Assembly (NCBI GenBank): GCA_016802295.1
Contig: JAESIW010000138.1
Span: 4,801,486 to 4,865,485 of the forward strand
Length of the DNA stretch: 64,000 bases
Direction of reading: 5' to 3'
Source: Brachionus rotundiformis
Taxonomy: Eukaryota; Rotifera; Eurotatoria; Ploima; Brachionidae
The notes under the pieces were generated by a model. That model searched no databases, was not told the origin of the DNA, and saw nothing but the letters and a program-made list of their open reading frames with translations. Each line of letters begins with the position of its first letter. Positions within the stretch are counted from its first letter, which is position 1. Both the position numbers and the translations under genes were made by a program. Below are positions 37,401 through 46,881 of this stretch, in pieces.

Positions 37401-38803
37401 CATGAATCTTTATTTTTCTGTGCTCCTTGATTTTGAGAGATCAAGCAGAAAGGGACCGTTTTCTCTATCAATGGCTGATTGTCTTTTCCTTTTCGCTTGA
37501 GAGATGAATATTTTTTCACCCTTTTGTCCAATTTACTTTTCTGAGAAGTTTCATTAGTTAATTGATAATTTTCAATTGTTTCTTTTTTTAAGCAACTATT
37601 AATTGTTTTTTCATTAAAACAATTGAATAAACGATCTTTTTCAGTTGGACTATGCAACATTTATCTAATCAAAAAACTGTAAATCAAAAATAAAATATTG
37701 GTTTAATTTTACAATGACATAAAAATATATTATATTATTTTAGATAATTTTATAAAATCATTTTTTTTCTAATCATTAAGAACGTGACTAAACAATAATA
37801 TTATCTAAAAATGCTGTCCGACCAAAACTGTCTATTAGGATTTTCCATATTTTTCAATTATTTGTACCAGTATGAAAATAAATACTCAATAATTGCAAAT
37901 GAGGCATTTTAATAAAAGCTGAATAGTCACGTTTTCAGTTTTTGATTTTTCTGATTAGATTCAAAATAAGCATTTAAAAGACTTCAAATTTTCATTTTGA
38001 ATTTTATAATTTTAAAACAACCAATAATTTATTATATGATTTCCTGTTTATTTTCCAAATTAGAGAATAAAATGCTTCTTGATAAGGAAGTATTATTGTT
38101 CTATAATCTAATCAAAACATTTACCTTGATATTGAATTTAAGGAAGCAACAAACCAAAAAAATTGAATATTACATTGACGAAAATGAGAAAAACAAAGCC
38201 ATGCAATATAAATCCGGATTTTGCTATAACTCAATGAAATCCTTCAACAAAAATATTCAATCTACTGCAATATGTTTGGCTATAATTAATATATCTTTAG
38301 GAGTCTTTTACGCTGTTTTAGAATGGTATTGGATACTTACATGGTTTACATATTTAGGGGCTAATATTTTTCTGTATATTGCATTCGAAATTTGGAAAAG
38401 TAACAAAAAAAAAATCAGTATAAAGAACAAGTCATTTGATGATGACTCAGATTCTGAAAAAGAGTTCAGTTTAAGCAAAGCCGGTTCAACACAACAACTT
38501 AAACAGGTAACAAAAGAAGAAAGTTTTAAAATGCAACCTTTTCGTTATACAAATTCAAATTCACGAGCATTTTTACCAAAATATCAGGAAACACCAAGAA
38601 TCAATCGTGAACAAATGAGTCATTCACCAAAAATAAATGTTTCGTACATAGGTGATAACGAGTATGATCACGAACTTAAAAATATGCTTGCTAAAAAAAC
38701 TTCTCTCAAAAATAAAATTGAGTCGTTGACCTCATCACCAATTTCATCAATTGGAATTTTGAATCAAAATTCTATTCAAGAAACCAATTCTAAAAAATAT
38801 TAG
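31481..38803 (+). CDS. Kelch-repeat / cytochrome b561 fusion protein
   Basis: Seven exons: 31481-31760, 31819-32187, 32243-32628, 32682-32782, 32843-33092, 33264-33400 and 38143-38803; 727 residues. After a signal peptide (residues 1-26) come kelch-type beta-propeller blades (RIIIFGGW, ELLIFGGC, GVFMYGGYGDS), then five membrane helices of a cytochrome b561 domain. Helix II has HLHAILM (H424/H426) and helix IV HLAHLIIG (H485/H488). The usual histidines of helices III and V seem absent. Exon 7 adds helices V and VI (AICLAIINISLGV, WFTYLGANIFLYIAFEIW) and a cytosolic Ser-rich tail. The last intron, 4,742 bp, starts at a perfect GTAAGT and contains the TRPA1-like gene on the other strand. Exon 7 joining is inferred from frame and domain completion. 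The function is presumably transmembrane electron transfer, with an extracellular propeller. Confidence 0.75.
33406..37660 (-). CDS. TRPA1: TRPA1-like ankyrin-rich cation channel
   Basis: Eight exons: 35747-37660, 35377-35691, 34984-35328, 34826-34930, 34470-34775, 34232-34420, 33828-34013 and 33406-33753; all introns phase 0; 1,235 residues. The N-terminal 750 residues carry about 15 ankyrin repeats (TPLHIAIEKGL, TPLHKAAMFNH, TPLHWAARYGH). The pre-S1 segment reads MVKYGRSECLSHPLC; S1 lies in LYGLTTLMYLIFLIG. S5 is FGIYVVMFIEILKTLIKV, followed by a pore region with MMMGETDG, and S6 ends LLTNLLIGLAVGDI across a splice, a TRPA signature. It forms a non-selective cation channel used in chemical or thermal nociception. 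The whole gene lies inside an intron of the kelch-b561 gene; its stop codon is one base from the in-frame stop that follows that gene's exon 6. The last TRPA1 intron but one (34014-34231) holds a small foldback element. Confidence 0.92.
34062..34179. mobile_element. Small TA-flanked foldback MITE in a TRPA1 intron
   Basis: CGAACCATTACAGAAGGATT at the left faces its imperfect reverse complement (CCTTCAAAATGGTTCG) at the right, with extra pairing at TTTTAAAA. Both ends are flanked by TA (34060-34061 and 34180-34181). The size is about 118 bp. It lengthens an otherwise short intron to 218 bp. The ends differ from the 389-558 element. Confidence 0.55.
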
Positions 38804-40128
38804 CTTGTTAAATAAAACTCGAGAACTAGAAAATTTAATCGAATTATTTTATCGAATAAATCAAATCATTTAAAATGACTGCATTTCAAAAAAATTTTAT
38901 TAAATTTGTATTTGTAGATAAACTTACCCTTAATGATGTAAAATTCTTAAAACTAAACTATTTTTTTTATTTATTAGTTATTTTTATTGAAAATTTTTAA
39001 ATAAATTTTAAACCAAATTTTGAATTCAGACTTAATATGATTTTAAAATTTAATAAATTTAGTAATAGCTTGCCCTTTTTTAAAATAGAATAGATATGAA
39101 TCTTTTTCTGGACGACGACGCCATATGCTCAGTGGAAGTGAAATGTTGGATTCTTTACTCAGATGAAGTTGAAGAAATATGATGTGAAATAAAAAGTAGT
39201 GCTAAAAGTGTCTTAGTTGGATGAATATATAAGTCTCCGATGAGTGTTATTAGAATGATAGTCTATAAATCAGTCTTTCAAAAAAACAAAAAATATGCTA
39301 GAAACATTCTTTCATGGAAATAATGAAAAATCTAGTATATTTAAACTAGCTAATAAGACTTGAGGTTCGAGCACTACTCCGAATAGGAGATGCAAATAAA
39401 GCGCATACAGTTTTAATATAGAATTCGCAATCATTAAAGTTAAAATGTAAATGAGTGTTAAGATTCGTTTTTATAACAATATCAAGCACATGCACCTTTT
39501 AAAAGAGATAACTTACGAAATATTGATGACATCTTTTCGTTAGCCACATATACATGAACTTTTCCACAACGAAGACAATAATTAAAAGAATAAAAAATTA
39601 GGTATACAATTCTGTTTTAGAAACCTCTGTATCCTAGACTAGAAAATATCATATCTTATTTTGTTTGGGATTTTTCGGAAGCACTAATATACTGCTTACA
39701 AAAGGTTGATCAGACATGCGTATTCTAGATATGGCCTTAAATAAGCGCAATATTTATAGTATTTGAAAGTCTCGTTATTTCAGTACCAAAACTGGCCGAA
39801 TTTCTCAGAAGAGTCAAGAGTCGGATCAATAGCTTCATTAAAGACTCTGAATGGATCGTTTGTGATAACCATAGGTGCTGTTCTTAAATGTTGGCTGAAA
39901 GACATGTTAGTTTTTGTTAACAGGAGCCTAAGAAATCAAGACTAGAAAGCCGACCCTTAAAGAACCATATATCATGGTAGTTAAAGTCATCGACTAAAAC
40001 TAAATTTCTAATTTCTAATGAATTTTTCTGAATCAAATTCTTATAAAATAATCAGTAAAAATGTTTTAGGATAAAAGAATTTAGAAAAAAACAGTTTTTT
40101 TAATTTTTATTTAACAACATTGCTATTC
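38804..40128. other. Intergenic region with decayed coding patch
   Basis: 1.3 kb between the kelch-b561 and WDR43 3' ends. The part from about 39,100 has higher G+C than ordinary intergenic DNA here, and it ends in the protein tyrosine phosphatase relic listed next. Confidence 0.5.
39610..39960 (+). pseudogene. Decayed protein tyrosine phosphatase domain fragment
   Basis: Three reading frames together show PTP landmarks in the right order. One frame has YPRLENIISYFVWDF (compare QGPLxNTxxDFWxMVW) and KVDQTC, with stops on both sides of IWP (compare KCxxYWP). A second frame has FQYQNWPNFSEES (the WPD loop, Asp changed to Asn). A third has HRCCS then a stop and AERHVSF (compare HCSAGxGRTGTF). 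Frameshifts and stops exclude a working enzyme. The match is by eye and low in identity, so this is tentative; a chance resemblance of one block is possible, but three in order is less likely. Confidence 0.4.
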
Positions 40129-42419
40129 TTATTCATCATCTTGATCTTCATCTTCATCATCATTACTTCCATAGTTTTCAAGACCATTCTCTACTTCTTC
40201 ATCGTCATCATCTTCGTCTTCAGATTTTATTTTTATATTCTATTATTGAATACAATTCAAATATCTTATTTTAAAGGTTAAACGAAATTTTACTTTTTTT
40301 AGTAATGAATTTTTTGATAGATTCTTGTTTTTTTTAAATGATGAAGCGATTTCTTTTTTTATGATTTCAGTCATATTTTCATCTTGATCCTCTTCATCTT
40401 CATGATTTGATTCCTCTTCATCTTCTTCATCCGAAAAAACATATTCATCAAATTCAGAGTGACTTGGAATCAATTCATCTTCTAATTGTTCGTCTTCACT
40501 ACTTGAATCTTGGTAGTATAATAATGGCTCTTTTTCATTATTGTTTGGTAAACCTTCAGCTTGGCTCGTCACTTGAGACATTACCAATTGAAGTTTACCT
40601 TGTAATTTAGACAGTTGAGGAAATAGCTTAGTTCTTGCATTCATCATTTCATATACAGATCCAAGCGATTCAATTAAATCTGGATAGGACATCAAATATG
40701 ACGTATGAATCATTAAAACTGATTTTAGCCATTTGATCAAACCAAGGCCTGATTGAGCATGTCCTTGTAATCTTTTGTTTAACTCTTTAATCAGCTGAAC
40801 TACATAATTTGTCGGCAACATTCTAATAGTTTTGGTTATAACTTTATCATTTTTATGTTGGAGAATATGCTTTAGAAAATATTTTTTTAAATTTTTCTTC
40901 AAAATAAAAAATATCTTACATTTAACATTTTCGAATCACTACTTTGCAATCCTTGAACTAAAAGAACAAGCAAATTATCGGTCTTCGGAACTTGTCCATT
41001 TTTAAAATAAGTTTCTGCATTCGATTCTGTTGAGTTTAAACCCAAAACATTAAGTCGTTCTTCTAAACTCATTTGATTTGGTTCAGTTGATTTTCGTTTT
41101 TGATTAGACATGTTAATATTAGTTTGAGGACCAACTTGTCCTGGTATAAGTACTTTAATGTCTTTTGATATTACAGGAGTTTGAATTTTAGTGGACTGCG
41201 TCTGTAAACAAACTGAACTTTTAAAAGGATCCTCCCGTTTCAGTACCTTTTTTGTTTCATCAAGCTTTTTAAACTCTATTTTTTCAATTCTTGGATTTAA
41301 ATGAGACCCGTAAACAATGTTTAAAAAATAATCATTTCTTAATATTTCATTCAAGCTTGCTTTATCGTTTGAATGATTGATCAAATCTAATTTTTGATTA
41401 TTGGAATCAGTTAAAAAGACTGCAAGAATTTTTAGAGGTGTTCCTTCTTTGGTCTCGATTTTTAAACTATTGATTGGTTTCAATGGTTTTTTCAGATTGG
41501 AACTTTCGTTCTTTGATAAATTAGATTCGAATATAGACAACGTACCTTTCTGTGTTAATGCTAATAGTATAAAATCTTTTAAATTTTCATCTTTTTTAAC
41601 ATTAATAACATCAATAAAGGATGGTCCATCATTCAAACTAAACGATTGAAATGTTTGAGTGCTTGTTTCATTTAAATTTGATCTATTAATAACCCATGAA
41701 TTAATGATACGATCATTATGAGCTGCTGAAACAAAATGTTGTAAATCCTCATTATATTGACTTAAAAATTCCATCCTGAATATATCGCTCGAATGTCCGG
41801 TGAATGTTTTTACTTTAGTTTTTGTTTTCAAACTCCATAAGGTAATGGTTTTAGATGAACAAATAAGGAATTGGTTTGATGGGTCAATCGAAATTGAAGT
41901 AATTGCTGTTTTAGAAGCTTTCCATTTTGATTTGAGTTTCGATTCGAGTAATGACCATTCTACAATATAGCCATCATCAGAACATGAATATATTGAATCG
42001 GTAAAATGTGGACACCAGCAAATATCATTAACTTTATCTGAATGACCTCCTTCTTTCAAATGAGTGTGTAATGATGCTTTTGTTAAGCTATATATCAAAA
42101 TTGATCCATCAGTTGTTCCTAATGCAATAGGATCTAGATCATTTAACTCTTTATCAATTGATTTAGCTTTTAGTTCTGAGTTTGTTTTGAGTTTTTTTTG
42201 CTTTGTGGTTGAAATTGTATTATGAATGCGTTTAAGTCTTGACCATACCATACAAGAACAACCAGCTTGCAAATGACTACTTGAAGAATATTCCGACTTT
42301 AAATTCGAAGTCAATGTATCAAAAAATTTTATTACACCATCGGGTGTACATATTGCTACACAATCTCCATTTGAACTAATTGAACATATATGATCAATAT
42401 CATTAGCTAATCGTTGCAT
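40129..42419 (-). CDS. WDR43: WD repeat protein 43 (U3 processome subunit UTP5)
   Basis: Three exons: 40920-42419, 40294-40869 and 40129-40239, with introns of 50 and 54 bp; 728 residues against 677 in human. The N-terminal half is a WD40 propeller (ALGTTDGSILIYSL, GGHSDKVNDICWCP, IYSCSDDGYIVEW, FTGHSSDIFRMEF). The linker contains KVLIPGQVGP and SLEERLNVLGL. The Utp12 domain runs from LLVLLVQGLQSSDSKMLN across the splice into HILQHKN and ELNKRLQGHAQ. The tail is long and acidic with D/E runs. WDR43 is a t-UTP factor for pre-rRNA transcription and 18S processing in the nucleolus. A ribosomal protein gene lies 9 kb away but is not co-regulated in any visible way. Divergent from TYW5. Confidence 0.94.
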
Positions 42420-42910
42420 CTATATTTAAAAAGAAATTTTCTTTTTTTAATTTTTGTATTTGAATGAATTTAAGTAAATTTAATTTTTTTTTGAACGCAC
42501 ATGTTTATTATTTTTGCTAAAAAAGAGCATAAATTTTGCAAAGGAATATAAGGCTAAATAAAATACAACAATAAAAAATTAATATCGAAACTAAATGAAC
42601 ATTTATGTTAAACCTAGCAATAGATGTTATTTTAATATTTTATTTTTTGAAAAAGTAATTTCGCTTAATGATGGTATTCAATTAAAGGATCAAACTAATA
42701 AGCAATTAGACTATTTATTTAGAATGGATTCGATTATTAATTTTTAAAATTTTGAAATCATTTATCAATTAAAATGTTAACTTGGAATAGTAAATATTTT
42801 CAGATTGTTGAAAATTCAAAATTCTCTTAATATTAAAATATCATTATAAAAATTATAAAAAATTTGATTTTATTATTTTATTTTAAAGTTATTTTTACTC
42901 AATTAACAAG
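42420..42910. promoter_or_regulatory. Divergent promoter region WDR43/TYW5
   Basis: 491 bp between the start codons. A pyrimidine-rich tract ending in AG abuts the WDR43 ATG (TTCTTTTTAAATATAG on the minus strand), and AACAAG abuts the TYW5 ATG. Both look like 3' splice sites. Confidence 0.45.
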
Positions 42911-44055
42911 ATGGCTAATATTAACCAAGTACAAGTTCTTTCAGACATTGATTCGGCAAAAGACTGGATTAAAAATAAAGTGATATTATTATATTACTAT
43001 CTGTAAAGATTAAATTAAATCTATCATTAGAGAGAACCATTTATTTTGAAAAAATTTGACTATGGTTCTTGCTTAAAAATTTGGAATCAAGAATATTTAA
43101 TCAAAAAAGTCAGTAACAAAGCTGTCAAAATTCATGTTTCATCAATTAGTGAAATGGATTTTATAAACAAAAATTTTTTATATAGGTGAGAAATTTGTTT
43201 ATTTTTAAAAGAATATCTAAAGAAAAATGCATAAATGAAGAACTTTGCCTTTTAATGAACTAATTAAAAGAGCTTCTCAAAATAAACAAACCAACTTTTT
43301 TATAAACGAAGATGAAAAATACTATTTACGTTCATTAGGTGCAGATGATCGAAATGATGTTGCAGACATAAGAAAAGATTTTCCAGAGCTATCTGATGAT
43401 ATTATATTTCCGCCTCTGTTTGAATCAGAAAAGTATTTTTCTAGTGTATTTCGGATTAGTTCACCAGGTTTGAGACTTTGGACTCATTATGATGTAAATT
43501 GATAATTATAAATATTATGAATTTGATTTTAATTAATTTTTTTATTAAGATAATGGACAACGTATTAATTCAAATAAATGGAAAAAAGAGAGTCATTTTA
43601 TTTCCCCCTTCAGATGTTGATTTCTTATATATGAAGGGTGATAAATCCCAGGTAATAGACGTAGATAGTCCTGATCTTTCGAAATACCCTTTGTTTGCTC
43701 ATGTAAACAAATATGAATGTATTCTAGATGCTGGAGATTGTATATTTATTCCATGTAGATTTTTTAAATTATTGTTACGACTAATATTAAAAGTTTATGA
43801 TATAAAGCTTTATGGCTTCATAATGTGATTAGTGAATCATTTAGCATTGGTGTTAACATATTTTGGAAGCATCTAGATGATGAATTTTACGAAAAAAAAG
43901 ATGTCTATGGAAACAAAGATCTTGTTGGAGCACAGAAAGCATTTCTTTTTGCAGATAAAGCAATAAAAGAACTTGGACGATTACCTAAGTACTATAAGGA
44001 TTTTTATACAAGGAGAATAATTCAAAATTTTAAAGAAAATTTAAACAATCAATAG
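42911..44055 (+). CDS. TYW5: tRNA wybutosine-synthesising protein 5 (JmjC hydroxylase)
   Basis: Five exons: 42911-42979, 43031-43185, 43241-43493, 43550-43754 and 43808-44055; 309 residues against 315 in human. It keeps the landmarks KIHVSSISEMDFINKNFLYRT, NEDEKYYLRSLG, DVADIRKDFP, FRISSPGLRLWTHYD and the later LHNVISESF. The iron-binding triad is His and Asp of THYD plus His of LWLHN. TYW5 is a 2-oxoglutarate and Fe(II) dependent oxygenase that hydroxylates wybutosine at position 37 of tRNA-Phe. Its presence implies the upstream TYW1-TYW4 pathway elsewhere in the genome. Wording is close to vertebrate TYW5 throughout. Confidence 0.95.
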
Positions 44056-45446
44056 GATTGTTTTATTTCAATTTTTGTTACTCTTCAGCAATAAAAAAAT
44101 TAAAAATAGCCTAGAACCTTTTAGAAAAATCATAATTTGTTCAAAATATTTTCTTTGATTGAAAATCGAAAAAATTGACTGGGACGATAAGAATAAAAAT
44201 CATCATGTTGTGTCAATGTATTTAGAACTTGCTAATTTAGAATTACCTTAAAAAATGTTTTTTCTTTGTTTCAATTGAATGCATTTTAAAAAAATATTTA
44301 AGCTATTCTGTATGAAAATTCATTTAAAAATTAATTTGGTATTTTGATGGATTTTTATTGAATATCCTTTGATAAATTTTTCAAAGTAAAGGTAGATTAA
44401 ATTTTTGATTTAAAAAAAATTCAAATATTATTTAGAAAATTATTCAATAGATATTTGATTTTGCATTATGAGTTTAACACAAAATATTGCTTAGAGTTTT
44501 AAAATAAATATCAACTAAAAGTTTTACTTTTAATTAAATCAAAATCATAGATATAATAGCAGCCAATTTTTTTAATGTAAATATTTACACTTTTCTATGA
44601 TTGTTTTTTTAAGGATTAATATTAAATTCAATTGGATAAATTAAATTAGATATTAAAAAGTATATTTTTAAATAGACCTAGTTAATTACTTGTTCATGTT
44701 GAAATTTTAATTAAAATTAATTTTTTTTAATATCCTTCTTATTTAAAATAATCTCTAAAATAATTAATGCTTTTTATTTGTGAAAAGATATTTTCAATTA
44801 AATAAGTTTTTGAATTAATAATTTCCACAGATTTCTGTACAATTTCTGAATCAATTTTATCGTTGATAAATTTTAATTGATCCAGATTCGACAATAAAGT
44901 ATTTCATAGAAATATTTTTGATAAGTAAAGTATTGCATAACAAATTTCTCAACTTAAATTACAATTTAAAATTTTTTAATATCAAAATTAAAATGCATCA
45001 AATAGTCGGAAATTAGTCAAAAAAATTATTATTTAAAAGCAAAAGAATTTGGAAAAATATTTTCTTGCTTTTAATATATTGAAATTGAATTGAAAAACTC
45101 CTAAAAACAATTAGAGACAAAAATTTTGAAAATTTATCTATTTTATTTAATTTGAATTTATAATTTAAAAAAAAATATTTACACAATCCCAACTTGAAAA
45201 ACAGAAATTTATTAAGGCCTTATTTAAGAATCAGTAAAAATTTGTTTTTGATGTAATATAATACAAGACACATAATTTTCTATGAAAATAAAAAAAATAG
45301 AAACAAAACGATAACATTTTTGCGATTTTATAATTCTCATTTCATTCGTTGAGTATTTGTCGAATATTTAAAATCTTTTAAATCTTAGACTAAAAAAAAT
45401 AATATTTTTGCTTTAAATAAATAAAAATTAAAACAAAGATTAATAT
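44056..45446. other. Convergent intergenic region
   Basis: 1.4 kb between the 3' ends of TYW5 and FoxQ2, at the low end of G+C for the window. No exon, RNA gene or repeat structure was recognised. Confidence 0.5.
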
Positions 45447-46881
45447 CTATAAAAAACTGAAATTTGGTCTATTGTTGTATTGAGCGTATTCATTTGTTTG
45501 ATTTGGAGTAGGACAGTATATTAAATTATCCATACTAGGCTGTTGCGCTTCAGTGATATTTGATTCATTTGTGTTTAATGGCATTAGAATTGAATTATTA
45601 GATTGGTTCATGGATGTTTGAGTATTATAACCATAATAACTTTGATTTTGGTACAAATTAGTGTTGTTATTATTAATTGGGTAAGGATAAGTATTGCTTG
45701 ATTGAAATTGATCCAAAGAAGGAGGCTGAAACCATGTATTTGAATTGAAATTGCTATAATTTTGATTGTACAAGCAGGAAGAAGTAGAAATATTTGTCGA
45801 AGAGAGTGGAGAAGATGAGAGCGATGATGAAGTAGATGAAGAGGAAGACGATTTATTATTTGTTGTAATAGGAGTTAAAGGAGTCAATGGAGTTTGATTT
45901 AATGGTGTAGTAGAGAGGAGGCCATTTGAAGAAGATGATTCTTTGGACGAAACAGAAGAAGATGAAATATTTGGCGAAAGATAGTTTGATTCATTTATAT
46001 TTTGATCATTGTTATATGGATAGAAATATTCCGAAGTATTGTCATAAGAGCTTGTATTTGGATAAGAACATGCTTGATAAGTGTTTTGGCCATAAAAATT
46101 GTTAAAATCAGAATTAGGATAAGATGACGATGCTATCGGATAGAAATTATTTTGAAAATTTAGCGTATTTTGATTCTGTTGATTTGATAATGTTTTTTCT
46201 TTAGGTTCTTTAGACGATTTTGTACCAGGACTAGCATGATTCTTATCATGTTTAGCCCTAAGTCTTGCTTGTCTTCTTCTAAAGTCTCCTTTTTTGAAAT
46301 CGTTTAGATTTGCCGAATGAATCGACCAATAGTATCCTCGACCATTGCCTGCTTTACCAACTTTAATAAAACATTCGTTTAACGATAAGTTATGTCGAAT
46401 GCTGTTTCTCCAGCTTTTATCAGTACGACTTTGATAATAAGGAAAATTTTGAATAACCCAATCGTATATTTCATTAAGAAGTATTTTTCTGTCTATTTTG
46501 CTTAAAATGGCCATTGAAATTAAAGCTATGTAAGAATGAGGAGGCCGATCTGATTCTGATGCTCCCATATTTTGATTCTTCTGTATTTGACTTGGAATCT
46601 GTGATGGCTTATTGATGCTAATTTGTTTGCCGCTCGGTTTAGAAATAACTGGTGATGATGAATTGGAACAGGGTGAAGCGATTGATCTTGACGACGAAGG
46701 TGTTTCCAATACTTGATAATTTTGCATATTTATCAATCTTGATTCAGTCTGTTAAGAAACAAAATTAATTTGACGATTTAATCTAATCAAAAAGAGAAAA
46801 ATTTACCATTTTGTTATCCTTATCTGGACTTGGAGTAAAGTAATCTGAATCGTGTTCTCTTGAGTCCAAATGATAATCCAT
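45447..46881 (-). CDS. FOXQ2: Forkhead transcription factor, FoxQ2 class
   Basis: Two exons, 46807-46881 and 45447-46748, with a 58 bp phase 0 intron; 458 residues. The forkhead domain (about residues 93-190) reads RPPHSYIALISMAILSK, KSWRNSIRHNLSLNECFIKV and GNGRGYYWSIHSANLNDFKK, followed by DFRRRQARLR. The SIHxANxxDFxKGDxxRRxAR wording is the FoxQ2 pattern rather than FoxQ1, FoxB or FoxJ. FoxQ2 patterns the anterior or apical territory in many invertebrate embryos. The rest is low complexity: Ser-, Asn-, Tyr- and Gln-rich, with TPLTPITTN near residue 312, typical of activation or disordered regions. A long gene-free region lies upstream. A splice-acceptor-like sequence directly precedes the ATG. 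Confidence 0.9.

Noticed and set aside
37997..38142. Start of the 37997 frame as an independent gene
   Set aside because: The frame after 38143 completes the b561 domain of the upstream gene in correct phase, so the first 49 codons are more likely intron sequence; kept as an alternative only.
40870..40919. 23 bp intron between WDR43 exons 1 and 2
   Set aside because: A 50 bp intron ending at 40870 gives MLN-HILQHKN, which matches the family, and has normal size.
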